Source: Niastella yeongjuensis
Lineage (GTDB): Bacteria > Bacteroidota > Bacteroidia > Chitinophagales > Chitinophagaceae
Assembly (NCBI RefSeq): GCF_900110245.1
Contig: NZ_FOCZ01000002.1
Span: 372,001-436,000 of the forward strand
Length of the DNA: 64,000 nt
Direction: 5' to 3'
Numbering within the stretch: the stretch's first letter is position 1; every line of letters starts with the position of its first letter. The notes under the pieces are model-generated. The model was given only the letters and a program-made list of their open reading frames with translations, searched no databases and was not told where the DNA came from. The translations under genes were made by a program, and so were the position numbers. This document shows positions 40,930-50,660 of this stretch, piece after piece.

Positions 40930-43410
40930 TTAAAACGTATAAGCTACGGTTGCCAGCCAGTTCCGGGGTGCCCCGGGGAATAATCGTACATAATCGTAAC
41001 CACCAACCCAATACGTTTTATCCAGGATATTGTTCAGGTTGAACTGGATCTGGAATTTATCAATTTTATAATATAAGGCTGCGTTCAATAATTCATAACC
41101 CGGAATGGTTTGGGCCTGGTTCAGTGACAGATATCGTTTTGAAACGAAGTTGGCGCCTGCGCCTATTCCAAATCCTTTCAACCCGCCTCTTTTGAAAGAA
41201 TATTTTGTCCAGATGTTGCCCTGGTTTTTGGGTGCATTGGGTTTTTGCTGGTTTACAAAATCTTTATCGGCGCCACCTGCTTCTGTCAATTTTGCTTCGT
41301 TATAAGCATAGTTCAGCACTACATTCCAGTTGTCGGTCAGTTGCCCTACCATTTCAAATTCAAAACCTTTCGAGGTTTCTTTTCCTATTTGTATCATACT
41401 GTCAACAGGCGCCGGCGCCGGTGCAGGATATAAAGCATTTAACTGCTCGATCCTGTATATGGAGGTAGTTATTGATAAATGTTTGTTGAACCATTCTGAT
41501 TTAAAACCGGCTTCCACCATGTTGCTTTCCAGTGGATCGAATGGTCCGCCGGAAGTAGGTGAGAAAGCTGATGTAGGTTGCGGGTTGTAACCCTGGGTAT
41601 ACATGGCGTACGCGTTGATGTTGGGCGTTACTGCATATACCACACCTAAACGGGGCAATAATGCTGTTTGGTTAACCTTGCTTTCCTCGGCCTTTGTATA
41701 ATTCTTTCTGTCGGTGTACCACTCATAGCGCAAGCCCAATAACACCTGTAATTTCCCGAGCGTGATCTGGTCCTGCACGTAAGCGCCATTCAGGTAGTTA
41801 TAGTGAGGAATGGTAGATTCGTTGGAGGCCGGTGCATATACGTATTTGGAAACATCTTCGATGTTGTGCTCATTCTTTGCCAGATCGTATGTGGGTACGT
41901 TGGGCTTCATTAGGTTTAAGGTGGTGTCAACGCCATTGATCTGGGTTTTGTATTTATAGGTTACAAAGTTGGCCGAGTCTTTTGAGCTGTACGCGGCTGT
42001 TGTACCGTCTTTTTTCAGATAGCCCGACGCGGTTAGCTGTGCGGCGCCAATAGGTAATTTGTCCTGGGCATAGTCATAACCTATTACAATCTTATGTTCC
42101 AGGATGCCCGTATTCATCTTGTGGGTGAAATAGGTGGAGATGTTATCGTTGAAGGCCCTTGACTTTCTGTCGAACACCTGGCGTTCGATCAGGAATGGCA
42201 CCTGTTTACCATAAATATCCCTTGCGTACGTATTGGAGCTGCGGTGTTCAAACAGGTCTTCAGAATAGCTGGTTCTGATAAAAGCTATGTTGAAGGAGGT
42301 GTTGCTGGTGAAGTTGTGTGTTAATGAAGTGGTGATGCTGTATTGTTCTTCATTCAAATGATCGTTCACCGCATTCAATGATAAGGAAATGGGCGTTGAG
42401 TACAGATCGTCGGTGAATACTGACTGACCACGATCTATACGGCTGTTCGATTTATTGTACACCAGGTCAAAGTTCAACCGGGTTTTATCTGTTGGTAAAA
42501 AGCTGATGGAGGGCGCCAGTACAATGTTCTTTTCAAACTGCAGGTCGCGGAACGACTGGGCATTTTCATAGGCAATGTTCATGCGGTACAACAACGTTTT
42601 GCTATCGTTCATGGGGCCGGTTGCATCGGCCAGTGCCCTGAATGTATTGAAACTGCCGGTGATAAAGGAAACGGAATTTCTGGTTTGATCGAGGGGCTTT
42701 TTGGTTACCCGGTTAATGGTACCCCCGGGAGAAGCGTTCCCAAAAAGCGCTGATACCGGTCCTTTGATCACTTCTACTCTTTCCAGGTAATTAGCCGGTG
42801 GTTGTTTCCAGAAGGAAGAATTGGCTCTTAAGCCGTTTACCAGCATGGTGGCATTGCTTGAAGAAACCCGGAAGCCTCTGATGGCAATGTCGTTATTGGC
42901 GGTAAACTGGTTTACCCCGCTGAAATTCTTTACTACATCACCTACGCGGGCAGCCGCCTGGTCCTGCATCACTTCTTTGGTAACATAACTTACCGATTGG
43001 GGCAGGTCTTTCAGGGGTGTAGCTGTTTTGGAACCGATGAAAGAAGTAGTGTTCTTGTAGCCGGTTTCGCGGCGGCCGGTGATCTCTACCTGTTGCAGTT
43101 CATATTGAGTGGCTTTCAGGGTAAAGTCTATGGTTTGGTTTTCTCCTGCAGTAAGACTTACTTTTTTAATGGCAGGTTCATAACCAATTAAAGAAACCTG
43201 TACCGTATAGGAGCCGGGATTCAGATTTATTAATTCGTATTGTCCGGTTGAAGTGGTAACGGTGCCTATTTTTTTTCCTTTAATGAAAACAGAAGCGGAA
43301 GTAAGGGTGTCGCCTTTTTCGTTTTTCACAATACCTTTTACAGTGGCCTGTTGAGCTATTCCATGTAGTGTTGCCAGTAGTAACAGTGCTAAAGCGTAAA
43401 TTCCTTTCAT
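40930..43410 (-). CDS. TonB-dependent siderophore receptor
   Basis: 826 residues from the ATG at 43410 (MKGIYALALLLLATLHGIAQ signal peptide; the frame is open to 43437). Residues 22-105 form a carboxypeptidase-regulatory-like domain (TVKGIVKNEKGDTLTSASVF) common in Bacteroidota receptors. The plug follows (LKDLPQSVSYVTKEVM, VRVGDVVKNFSG-like, VEVIKGPVSALFGNASPGG), then a beta-barrel ending in WLATVAYTF with terminal F. It resembles FhuA/FoxA-type ferric siderophore receptors. The neighbouring PepSY gene supports iron import. Confidence 0.93.
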   Translation of the reverse strand: MKGIYALALLLLATLHGIAQQATVKGIVKNEKGDTLTSASVFIKGKKIGTVTTSTGQYELINLNPGSYTVQVSLIGYEPAIKKVSLTAGENQTIDFTLKATQYELQQVEITGRRETGYKNTTSFIGSKTATPLKDLPQSVSYVTKEVMQDQAAARVGDVVKNFSGVNQFTANNDIAIRGFRVSSSNATMLVNGLRANSSFWKQPPANYLERVEVIKGPVSALFGNASPGGTINRVTKKPLDQTRNSVSFITGSFNTFRALADATGPMNDSKTLLYRMNIAYENAQSFRDLQFEKNIVLAPSISFLPTDKTRLNFDLVYNKSNSRIDRGQSVFTDDLYSTPISLSLNAVNDHLNEEQYSITTSLTHNFTSNTSFNIAFIRTSYSEDLFEHRSSNTYARDIYGKQVPFLIERQVFDRKSRAFNDNISTYFTHKMNTGILEHKIVIGYDYAQDKLPIGAAQLTASGYLKKDGTTAAYSSKDSANFVTYKYKTQINGVDTTLNLMKPNVPTYDLAKNEHNIEDVSKYVYAPASNESTIPHYNYLNGAYVQDQITLGKLQVLLGLRYEWYTDRKNYTKAEESKVNQTALLPRLGVVYAVTPNINAYAMYTQGYNPQPTSAFSPTSGGPFDPLESNMVEAGFKSEWFNKHLSITTSIYRIEQLNALYPAPAPAPVDSMIQIGKETSKGFEFEMVGQLTDNWNVVLNYAYNEAKLTEAGGADKDFVNQQKPNAPKNQGNIWTKYSFKRGGLKGFGIGAGANFVSKRYLSLNQAQTIPGYELLNAALYYKIDKFQIQFNLNNILDKTYWVGGYDYVRLFPGAPRNWLATVAYTF

Positions 43411-43537
43411 GTGGTTTGCGCAAATGAATTTGCGCAAAGTTCTCCCAAAAGGGTGTTCCCGGCTTACGCAATAGGAAACACCATTTACGCAATCAGGAAA
43501 GATTTCTGCAATAGCTCTTTAGCAAAACAGCTGTTAG

Positions 43538-44449
43538 TTATTCGGATTTGTTCTTCTGAACGAGGTATAACCCGGCCAGCGTCAACAGCATTCCGATAAT
43601 GGTTAACAGGCCAATGGGTTCCTGCATCATAACACTGGCTATAATAAACCCGAACACCGGGCAAAGGAATAACCAGAAGGAAGCTTTTACCGCATTGTCT
43701 CTCAACAGGTACAACCAGAGTTGAACGCCAATGATGGATACGGGGATGGCCAGCCACAGCACGGGTGCCATCATTTTAAAACCCCATACATTTTTTGTTT
43801 TATCATACGTGGCAATGGCTACAGGTAACAGAAACAATCCACCCAACAGGGTTTGCCAGCCATTGATGGTGAGTATATGCAGATCGCCCCATTTTTGTTT
43901 GGAGAAGTAAATAACACCGGCTGAATAAATGATCATGCTAAGCATTAACAAACTAATGCCGCCGGGTGTGGCAAAGCTGTGTTTGAACAAAGGCCAGGCA
44001 GCCAGTAGTACGCCACCCATACATAAGAGGAGACTGGCGATGGTAACCAGCCGTAAGCGATGACCGAAGATCAGGGTAGCCATCAGGCTGATGAGCACGG
44101 GATTGGTGGCAATGGCCAGGGACCCTAAACCAGCCGATACGTGTTGCATGGCCAGTACATACAATCCCAGGTACAGCGAAATATTCAGCAGGCCATAGAT
44201 GGCTAATTGTTTCCATTCGTTTTTTTGCGGAAGCCGTTTGCGTAAAATGCCATGTGAAATGAGCAGCATTAATAAACCGGCAATAAAAAAGCGGGTTATA
44301 CAAATCACAAATGGTTGTGCCACCTGCAAGCCAAATTTGGTGGCTACGGCAGCAGAAGGCCATAACATGGCAAATCCTATTCCTATTAAAAACCATAACC
44401 AGCCTGCCGATTTCCTGTTGTTGTTTACGGGTTCCCCTGTCTGCTTCAA
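43538..44449 (-). CDS. EamA/DMT family transporter
   Basis: 303 residues, ten membrane helices in two EamA repeats (about 15-140 and 165-300). GFAMLWPSAAVATKFGLQVA and QEPIGLLTIIGMLLTLAGLYL are typical. Members export amino acids, nucleosides or other metabolites; the substrate is not predictable. It is divergent in function from its neighbours and probably monocistronic. Confidence 0.9.
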   Translation of the reverse strand: MKQTGEPVNNNRKSAGWLWFLIGIGFAMLWPSAAVATKFGLQVAQPFVICITRFFIAGLLMLLISHGILRKRLPQKNEWKQLAIYGLLNISLYLGLYVLAMQHVSAGLGSLAIATNPVLISLMATLIFGHRLRLVTIASLLLCMGGVLLAAWPLFKHSFATPGGISLLMLSMIIYSAGVIYFSKQKWGDLHILTINGWQTLLGGLFLLPVAIATYDKTKNVWGFKMMAPVLWLAIPVSIIGVQLWLYLLRDNAVKASFWLFLCPVFGFIIASVMMQEPIGLLTIIGMLLTLAGLYLVQKNKSE

Positions 44450-44517
44450 TGCTTGAATTTTTGGTTGGCAAAAATAACTCTAGTTGGTGAAATGGTAAAA
44501 AGAGCGAGTGGGGAGCA

Positions 44518-44702
44518 GGAGGTAAGAAGTAGGAGGTAGAACGTAAGATGTAAATCACCTTCGCCAAGGCTACGGTGATCGTCTCCTGCGCTAAAGTTTC
44601 GGCGACCGAAGGTCTCCTACGCCAAGGCTTCGGCGACCGAAGCAAAAAAATAGGAAGTACGAATTTCGTACTTCCTATTTCCTATTTCTTACATCCTATT
44701 TC
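44518..44702. repeat. Composite repeat: GGARGTA heptamer arms enclosing GC-rich REP-like units
   Basis: Left arm GGAGGTA, AGAAGTA, GGAGGTA, GAACGTA, AGATGTA (44518-44552). Centre 44563-44642 has two copies of GCCAAGGCTTCGGCGACCGAAG type. Right arm 44652-44702, opposite strand: GGATGTA, AGAAATA, GGAAATA, GGAAGTA. It includes the near-perfect palindrome AGGAAGTACGAA-T-TTCGTACTTCCT (44652-44676). It ends four bases before the stop of the protease gene. Confidence 0.88.
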
Positions 44703-44705
44703 GTC

Positions 44706-47700
44706 TTATTCAACAAACAGCTTTTCTATTTTTTTACCGCTATCTGTTACTACGGTAATAAAGTACATGCCTTTGTGCAACTGTTGAATGTCGACCGGAA
44801 TATTGGTTCCTTTTACATGCACGGTTTTTATAAGCCGGCCAATCGCATCGCGTATTTCAATACGGTTACAGTTTACTGAGGTATTAACGTACACCATGCC
44901 TTTGGTTGCCGGGTTGGGCAGCAGGCTGATGGTGAAATCATTATCGGAGTTATTGAGTGTACGTACAGATGAGTAAGCACCTTTCGCATCTATATCCACT
45001 GTTTTAAGGCGATAATAATTAACACCTGTTGCCATTTGTTTATCGGTAAACTGGTATTTGGTTACTGAACTGGTATTGCCGTTTGCAGGTACGGAGCCAA
45101 TTGCTTCATAATGGATGCCATCGGAACTTCTTTCAATAACAAACTCACGGGTATTGGTTTCCTGCAGGGTTGTCCATTGTAATAAAGCGGTGGCGTTATT
45201 TTTTGTTGCAGTGAACATACCCAGTACCATTGGCAATGGGGTGTTTTGACCGGTACCGCCGCTGTTAATCCAGAATTCAGAGAAGTGGCTTACCTGGTAT
45301 TCGGCATAATACCCATTGTCGTATGGGATAATATCTACATTCGATGGCGTGATGTAGGTATAGGTGCCGGTTGTATTATCAGTCAGGTTGCCATTTTCTT
45401 CTGCCTGGGCATTGCTGTATTGGGTAACGCCGGCTGCGTAGGCATCTGATATAGTGCTGCAACTGCTGCAACCGGTAGCGGCCATCAGGTTGCGGGCTTC
45501 GGTTTCCAGGAAATAATAACGTACGCTTACCGGACCTGTTGGTACGTTGGTGGGTTGCACAACAATATTTCTGTCGAGATAATATTGTTGTCCATCATTG
45601 CGTACACCGCTGTTGTTGATGTACACACGCACATCTGTATTACCCAGGTTTTGCCCATGCGGGTTTATAGATACCACCCGGTTGCTGCCGGCATTGAAGT
45701 TTGTCCAGCCGGTACCACTCACTGTTTGTGTTAAGCCGCTGGTAATATTGGCGCCATTGTAAATGGTTGCTTTATCAAAAATGTGCACATCGTCGATGCC
45801 TACACCTTCATAAGTAATTCCGTCATCAGAACCCATGGCAAACCTGAAACGAACGGTGGTGCCGTGCGTAGGAATATTGACGCTGGATACATGCCAAACA
45901 GGGTCAGACTTTTGCCAGGATGGGTATCCGGCAAAGTCGTACCAGTTGGTACCGCTGCCCGCATTGACCAGTCTGGTCCAGCTTACGCCATTGAGGCTGT
46001 AATCAACCCAGTGCAGGTCGCAGGTACAATCGTCTTCTGTACGGAAGATGTGGCTGAATGAAAGCACGGGTGTTGTTAATCCACTCAGGTCAAAGCAGGG
46101 CGAGTACAGGTACGATAATTCAGTGTTGTTATAGTTGCCGTTTAAGTTGGTAACCCATGCCTTTGTTCCGTTGGCTGCTTTGTTTATGATAGATCCCGCC
46201 GGTGTGCCCCATTGCCAGCTGCTGTTCTGTCCACCGGTATACCAGTTGCCATTGTTGCTTTCAAAACCTTCGAGATAAGGATAGCTCGTGATGAGTGGTT
46301 TGGTTGAAAAACTGGTGGTTACCGTGTCGTTGTCGCGGTAGGAGTCGGTAGCGTAGTTAACATACGTTTTTAAGGTGTATGGTTTAAAGGCCGACAGGTT
46401 GGCCTTTTGTACAAAAGTATAATTTAACACCTGGCCTGCTGTGAGGGAAGAAATGGTTTCAGTGATCACTGCACCATTATCAACCTGGTACGAAACGGGC
46501 ACATTGTTGAGTGTTCCGTTGCTGTTGTTCTTTACCTGAATGATGATGGGTTCTGCAGCGCTGAAGGCACATACATTGTTTGTTGCCGGGTTTACTATTT
46601 GCTTTACAGTGGCATCATCAGTGGTAATAAAGAGGGTAACATCGTCAAACGTATAACCATCATCCAGGTTTTCATTAACAACCACCGAATTGGTGGAGGT
46701 ATAACCCTGTTCTCCAAACTTGATCTGAAAGCTGCTGCTTACCGATTGGGCCGGGAAGGCATTCGCCAGCGTTTCGGTTATATTAATGGGGGTAGCAGCC
46801 CGGTAAATGCCAAAATCTGTTGAGCTGAAAGGGAGGTTAAGAACAGGTATCCAGGCGTTGTGCTCACTGCCCCGGATCCATACTCTGTTATCAACCGATG
46901 AATAATCGATGCCCTGATTTTGTACATAGAAAGTGAACCATACCTGGGCACCACCGGTGTAGTTGCTCAGGTTAAAGGTAGTGATGAGGCTATCGGTCTG
47001 GATACTGCCCAGGTTATAGATCTGATCGAGTGTAATTGCGCGGTTGCCGGTTCTTGCAAAACCAGAATTTATAAAGGGACGGGCCCGGCCATTGCTGCTG
47101 CCGGCAAAGAAATCGCAACGGTCAACACCGGTAAAACCAAGCGCACCGGTTGTATAACTTTGTTCGGTAGCCCCTTCAAACCCTTCCGTATAAGAAGGAC
47201 TTAACACAATGGGGTCATTTCTCAGGTTCTTTACTACTGTTACCAGGGTATCGTTAAGGTGCGAAGGATCGCTGCTGTAATCAACCCAGGTCTTTATGGT
47301 ATAGGTTCCTTCCACGGAGAAATCGAAGGGCGCAGCGAATGTATGCGTATAGGTACCGTTGGCCCCTATGGTTTGTGTGGCGCTCTCTGTTACAGGTGTT
47401 CCGCCGTTTATCTGGTAGCTGATATTGAATGTTCCTGACGACGCTGCTGAACTTATATTCTTTATGCGAACCTTCGGTGCAACGGCGCCTAATTGTGAGG
47501 AGGTAAACATACGACCGGTTACTGGTGCTATCAGCAGGTCCGGAGTAAGGTCATTGTCAAAAGTTGGGGAAGCGCAGGCACCGCCGGCAGGTACAATGTA
47601 TTGCCCCAGTGAAGGCCGGCCTGGTGTTGAACCCTGTAAGGGGCGTACGGCCAGCCAGTAAACGCTGTCTTTGTTCAGCCCGCCTAATAAGTAGCTGGTG

Positions 47701-50009
47701 CTTGTTGTATTGGCAATCGTGCTCATTTCCATCCCCTTCAACATCATGACATCATAACTGGTTGCAGTGGGTATGGCACCCCAGCTCAGGTTTAGATACC
47801 CTGTACAGGCATTGGTGATGGTTACAGCAGGTTGCCCTAATATAGTGAATGTATAATCGCTTGCATCTGTATAAGCGGTCCCGTTGCGGTTCACACGGAT
47901 CCTTGCTGCTGTGGTTGGTGTAGAGGGAACGGTCCAGTTGTAAATACGGCTGGTAGCAGGAACGTTGTTGTCGAGGGTCGTCCAGGTAGCGCCGTTATTA
48001 TCGGTGTATTCAATGGTGAACTTATTTACATCCGGGTCTGAGGCGCTCCAGCGGAGGTATTCATTTTCACCGGGCACCCAGGTTTCTTCACCAAAGGGAT
48101 AAGTGACTTTTATTTCGGGGGCAATAACCCGGTAGGCAATTATATAATCCTGTGGTCCCATTGGCACATTGGTACCGGCAACGGTTACGGTGAAATCGCC
48201 GGCCGGCGGGTTGTTGATAACCACCTGTTCAATATTGTTCAGGTTATCTATGCCTTCTACTGCCACATTGTTTATGCCGCCTACTGAAGGATCGAGCACT
48301 AATGGAAAGTGAACAGCGCCGCCCGGAGCAGTAACTGTGAGATCGAGGTTGTTTACCAGGGTAGTGGCAGTATAGGGCGCGGCTGCCGGATCATTCCAGT
48401 ACAACAATACTTTGACCTGTGCCGTACCGGCCGGTACGCCTGTTATGGTAAAAGTTTGCGAGCCGCCATTATTGGTTACTCCATTGAAATAGGTATTGTT
48501 TTCGAGTGCTTCTACTGCGTTAACGCCATTCAGGTTACCAAAGCCAAAGGTAAAGTCAGGACCGGGATTACCCAGGTCATCAGCACCGTTACAGGCTACT
48601 GCCTTTATCAATGCGGCAGTAGGGTTAGCTCCCGCGTGTAACTGGCGATAACGTTCGTAGGCCAGTCCCAGGGTGCCGGCTACCGTTGGTGCAGCCATAC
48701 TGGTACCCCAGTCAACGCCCAACGTGTTGTTGGGAGTGGTGGAGGTAATGCCGTTTCCGCCTGCAACCACTTCCGGTTTTAACCGGCCATCATCAACCGG
48801 GCCACGGCTTGAAAAGTTTGCAATGGCATAGTTAGCGTTATCATTGGCGCCTACCGTCAATACGTTCTTACCGGTTTGGAAACCTGATTTTATTGTGGCA
48901 AAAGAGGGCGCGTAGGGGCTACAGGTATTACCACCATCATTGCCTGCTGCAAATACGTGCAATATGGTGGGGTTGCTATTCATGAGCCAGTCTACGTAGT
49001 TACTCAACACATCATAATCGCCCTGACCAGGACAACCTATTGCTGCAGTGTAGTATGAGTTATTGGTGATAACCATGCCATAGTCGGCTACATAATAGGG
49101 TGAGTTCACCAGAATGTCGCTGTAGAACTGACCAATGACCATCGATTTGGGGGCACTGCCTTTTACCTTTGGGTTTAAAATACCTGCGGAGGCAAGTGTA
49201 CCCATAGTATGGGTGCCATGAAAAGTGGCTGGCGTTTGGTTTCTGTTGATCAGATGCACGGAATTGTCAATGTTAGTGCCGCCATCGCCATCATCGCCAA
49301 TGCCAATATATACACCCGAGCCCTGCAGGTTACGGCCTGCTACGGTGCCCAAAACACCAGCGCCATGTGCCGGCCGGTTTCTGTAGTTAAGCGCCACCGG
49401 CTTCATTTGCTGGCTGCCTATATACGCTACAAAGGGCAGGGCTGCTATTTTTTGCACCACTTCATTGGTAGCACTAATAAACACTACATGGGGCGGTTGT
49501 ATTTTGGTTTCAATGATCTGGGCACCGGATTGCTTTAGTTCGGTAATGACGGTAGCCTTATCAACGTTTCCGTAAAAATTTACCGCTATCAGTTTATCGG
49601 GATCACGCATTGCCTCGCCCAACTGTTTTTGCAGTACAGGAGCAATTTTAGTTTTTGCTTCCAGGGTAAATACGCCGCTGATTATTTCTTTTTTTAACTG
49701 ACCGGGGGTAATCCGGTCGGTTATTTCGGCTAAATAGGTATTGTCGGGAATGTATGTGTATAACAAAACTCCTTCCTGCGCCAGGCTTTTCCGCTGTTCT
49801 TCATTGGGAAGTTTATTGAACTGAATAAGCGCATAGTACCTGTTCCTGAAGTGATGTCTGGTTAAGGAATCGGTAAGATGTAGATCGTTACGAAGGTTTT
49901 TGTTCCAGGTAAGGGGACCGCTTTTTAGCTGAACAGGTCGTATGATCTCCTGTCCAAGCGTTTTCATGGATACGAGCAGCGAAAATGCTGCGAGTAAAGG
50001 GTATTTCAT
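44706..50009 (-). CDS. Very large secreted subtilisin-like (S8) protease with T9SS sorting domain
   Basis: 1767 residues. Signal peptide 1-19. Propeptide-like region to about 205. S8 catalytic domain about 225-500: Asp239/240 in IGIGDDGDGG, His267 in FHGTHTMGT, oxyanion Asn357 in AAGNDGG, Ser437 in GTSMAAPTVAG. Then fibronectin/CARDB-like repeats (WNDPAA..., VPVSYQVDNGAV), a MAM/LamG-like jelly-roll region near 1290-1420 (CFDLSGLTTPVLSFSH), and a T9SS type A domain starting LLPNPATKGMVYVN at about 1695 and ending KKIEKLFVE. It is thus exported by the type IX system and anchored or released at the cell surface, probably to degrade protein. Triad intact. Confidence 0.94.
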   Translation of the reverse strand: MKYPLLAAFSLLVSMKTLGQEIIRPVQLKSGPLTWNKNLRNDLHLTDSLTRHHFRNRYYALIQFNKLPNEEQRKSLAQEGVLLYTYIPDNTYLAEITDRITPGQLKKEIISGVFTLEAKTKIAPVLQKQLGEAMRDPDKLIAVNFYGNVDKATVITELKQSGAQIIETKIQPPHVVFISATNEVVQKIAALPFVAYIGSQQMKPVALNYRNRPAHGAGVLGTVAGRNLQGSGVYIGIGDDGDGGTNIDNSVHLINRNQTPATFHGTHTMGTLASAGILNPKVKGSAPKSMVIGQFYSDILVNSPYYVADYGMVITNNSYYTAAIGCPGQGDYDVLSNYVDWLMNSNPTILHVFAAGNDGGNTCSPYAPSFATIKSGFQTGKNVLTVGANDNANYAIANFSSRGPVDDGRLKPEVVAGGNGITSTTPNNTLGVDWGTSMAAPTVAGTLGLAYERYRQLHAGANPTAALIKAVACNGADDLGNPGPDFTFGFGNLNGVNAVEALENNTYFNGVTNNGGSQTFTITGVPAGTAQVKVLLYWNDPAAAPYTATTLVNNLDLTVTAPGGAVHFPLVLDPSVGGINNVAVEGIDNLNNIEQVVINNPPAGDFTVTVAGTNVPMGPQDYIIAYRVIAPEIKVTYPFGEETWVPGENEYLRWSASDPDVNKFTIEYTDNNGATWTTLDNNVPATSRIYNWTVPSTPTTAARIRVNRNGTAYTDASDYTFTILGQPAVTITNACTGYLNLSWGAIPTATSYDVMMLKGMEMSTIANTTSTSYLLGGLNKDSVYWLAVRPLQGSTPGRPSLGQYIVPAGGACASPTFDNDLTPDLLIAPVTGRMFTSSQLGAVAPKVRIKNISSAASSGTFNISYQINGGTPVTESATQTIGANGTYTHTFAAPFDFSVEGTYTIKTWVDYSSDPSHLNDTLVTVVKNLRNDPIVLSPSYTEGFEGATEQSYTTGALGFTGVDRCDFFAGSSNGRARPFINSGFARTGNRAITLDQIYNLGSIQTDSLITTFNLSNYTGGAQVWFTFYVQNQGIDYSSVDNRVWIRGSEHNAWIPVLNLPFSSTDFGIYRAATPINITETLANAFPAQSVSSSFQIKFGEQGYTSTNSVVVNENLDDGYTFDDVTLFITTDDATVKQIVNPATNNVCAFSAAEPIIIQVKNNSNGTLNNVPVSYQVDNGAVITETISSLTAGQVLNYTFVQKANLSAFKPYTLKTYVNYATDSYRDNDTVTTSFSTKPLITSYPYLEGFESNNGNWYTGGQNSSWQWGTPAGSIINKAANGTKAWVTNLNGNYNNTELSYLYSPCFDLSGLTTPVLSFSHIFRTEDDCTCDLHWVDYSLNGVSWTRLVNAGSGTNWYDFAGYPSWQKSDPVWHVSSVNIPTHGTTVRFRFAMGSDDGITYEGVGIDDVHIFDKATIYNGANITSGLTQTVSGTGWTNFNAGSNRVVSINPHGQNLGNTDVRVYINNSGVRNDGQQYYLDRNIVVQPTNVPTGPVSVRYYFLETEARNLMAATGCSSCSTISDAYAAGVTQYSNAQAEENGNLTDNTTGTYTYITPSNVDIIPYDNGYYAEYQVSHFSEFWINSGGTGQNTPLPMVLGMFTATKNNATALLQWTTLQETNTREFVIERSSDGIHYEAIGSVPANGNTSSVTKYQFTDKQMATGVNYYRLKTVDIDAKGAYSSVRTLNNSDNDFTISLLPNPATKGMVYVNTSVNCNRIEIRDAIGRLIKTVHVKGTNIPVDIQQLHKGMYFITVVTDSGKKIEKLFVE

Positions 50010-50268
50010 TCAAGGGTATTTAGATAGGATAGTGGTTCTCAGGATATTGAATAAACAGACTCAAAAAGATAGACATTATAAACGGAAATATCAAGTGTTT
50101 ATTATTGGGCTGCTAATTAGATAAGGGGCTTTTAATCAAATTGTTATGTCTCGTTTCGAGGTTAAGGATCTCAACTGGTTATCCTATATGGTTTCCTGTA
50201 CCGGCGCGCTTTGTTAACCGGTCAGTTACACATAATTTTACACCCGGGTAGTTATTTAAACAATTTAT

Positions 50269-50571
50269 ATGCGGCGTGATGTTTTTCAGGCAATTGCCGA
50301 CCCCACCCGTCGGGAGATCATTGGCTTACTGGCCAATAAATCACTGACCTTAAACGGGGTGGCTGAGAATTTTGAAATAAGCAGACCGGCTATTTCAAAA
50401 CACATAAAAATATTAACGGAATGTGGCCTGGTTGTGATTAAACAACAGGGGCGGGAGCGCTTTTGTGCTGTTGATTTTAACCGGTTAAAAGAGGTGGCGG
50501 AATGGGTAACGCAATACAATCGGTTTTGGAATGAGAAACTGGATGCGTTGGGGAATTTCCTGGGGGCTTGA
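50269..50571 (+). CDS. ArsR family winged-helix regulator
   Basis: 100 residues. Begins MRRDVFQAIADPTRREIIGL, typical of the ArsR subfamily often paired with SRPBCC/AHSA1 genes, with recognition helix SRPAISKHIKIL. No metal-binding Cys pair (ELCVCDL type) is present, so the signal is probably not a metal. No SRPBCC gene follows here; the gene ends at a terminator, so its partner may be elsewhere. Upstream gap 50010-50268 shows nothing else I can support. Confidence 0.9.
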   Translation: MRRDVFQAIADPTRREIIGLLANKSLTLNGVAENFEISRPAISKHIKILTECGLVVIKQQGRERFCAVDFNRLKEVAEWVTQYNRFWNEKLDALGNFLGA

Positions 50572-50605
50572 AGTTTACAGCTTGCGGCTGTTTTACTCAA
50601 TAAAC

Positions 50606-50636
50606 AAAAAGCCCGGAATTAAATTCCAGGCTTTTC
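50606..50636. terminator. Bidirectional terminator between arsR-type gene and tig
   Basis: AAAAAGCCCGGAAT-TAA-ATTCCAGGCTTTT. Confidence 0.88.
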
Positions 50637-50660
50637 TATTATACAAGAGATTGTACGCTA

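Noticed and set aside
40748-41011. 87-residue minus-strand frame at the end of the siderophore receptor
   Set aside because: It overlaps the receptor's last strands in another frame; the gap is better explained as structured RNA.
43953-44645. 230-residue minus-strand frame overlapping the EamA gene
   Set aside because: It is an out-of-frame shadow of a clear ten-helix transporter, and its N-terminal part translates repeats.
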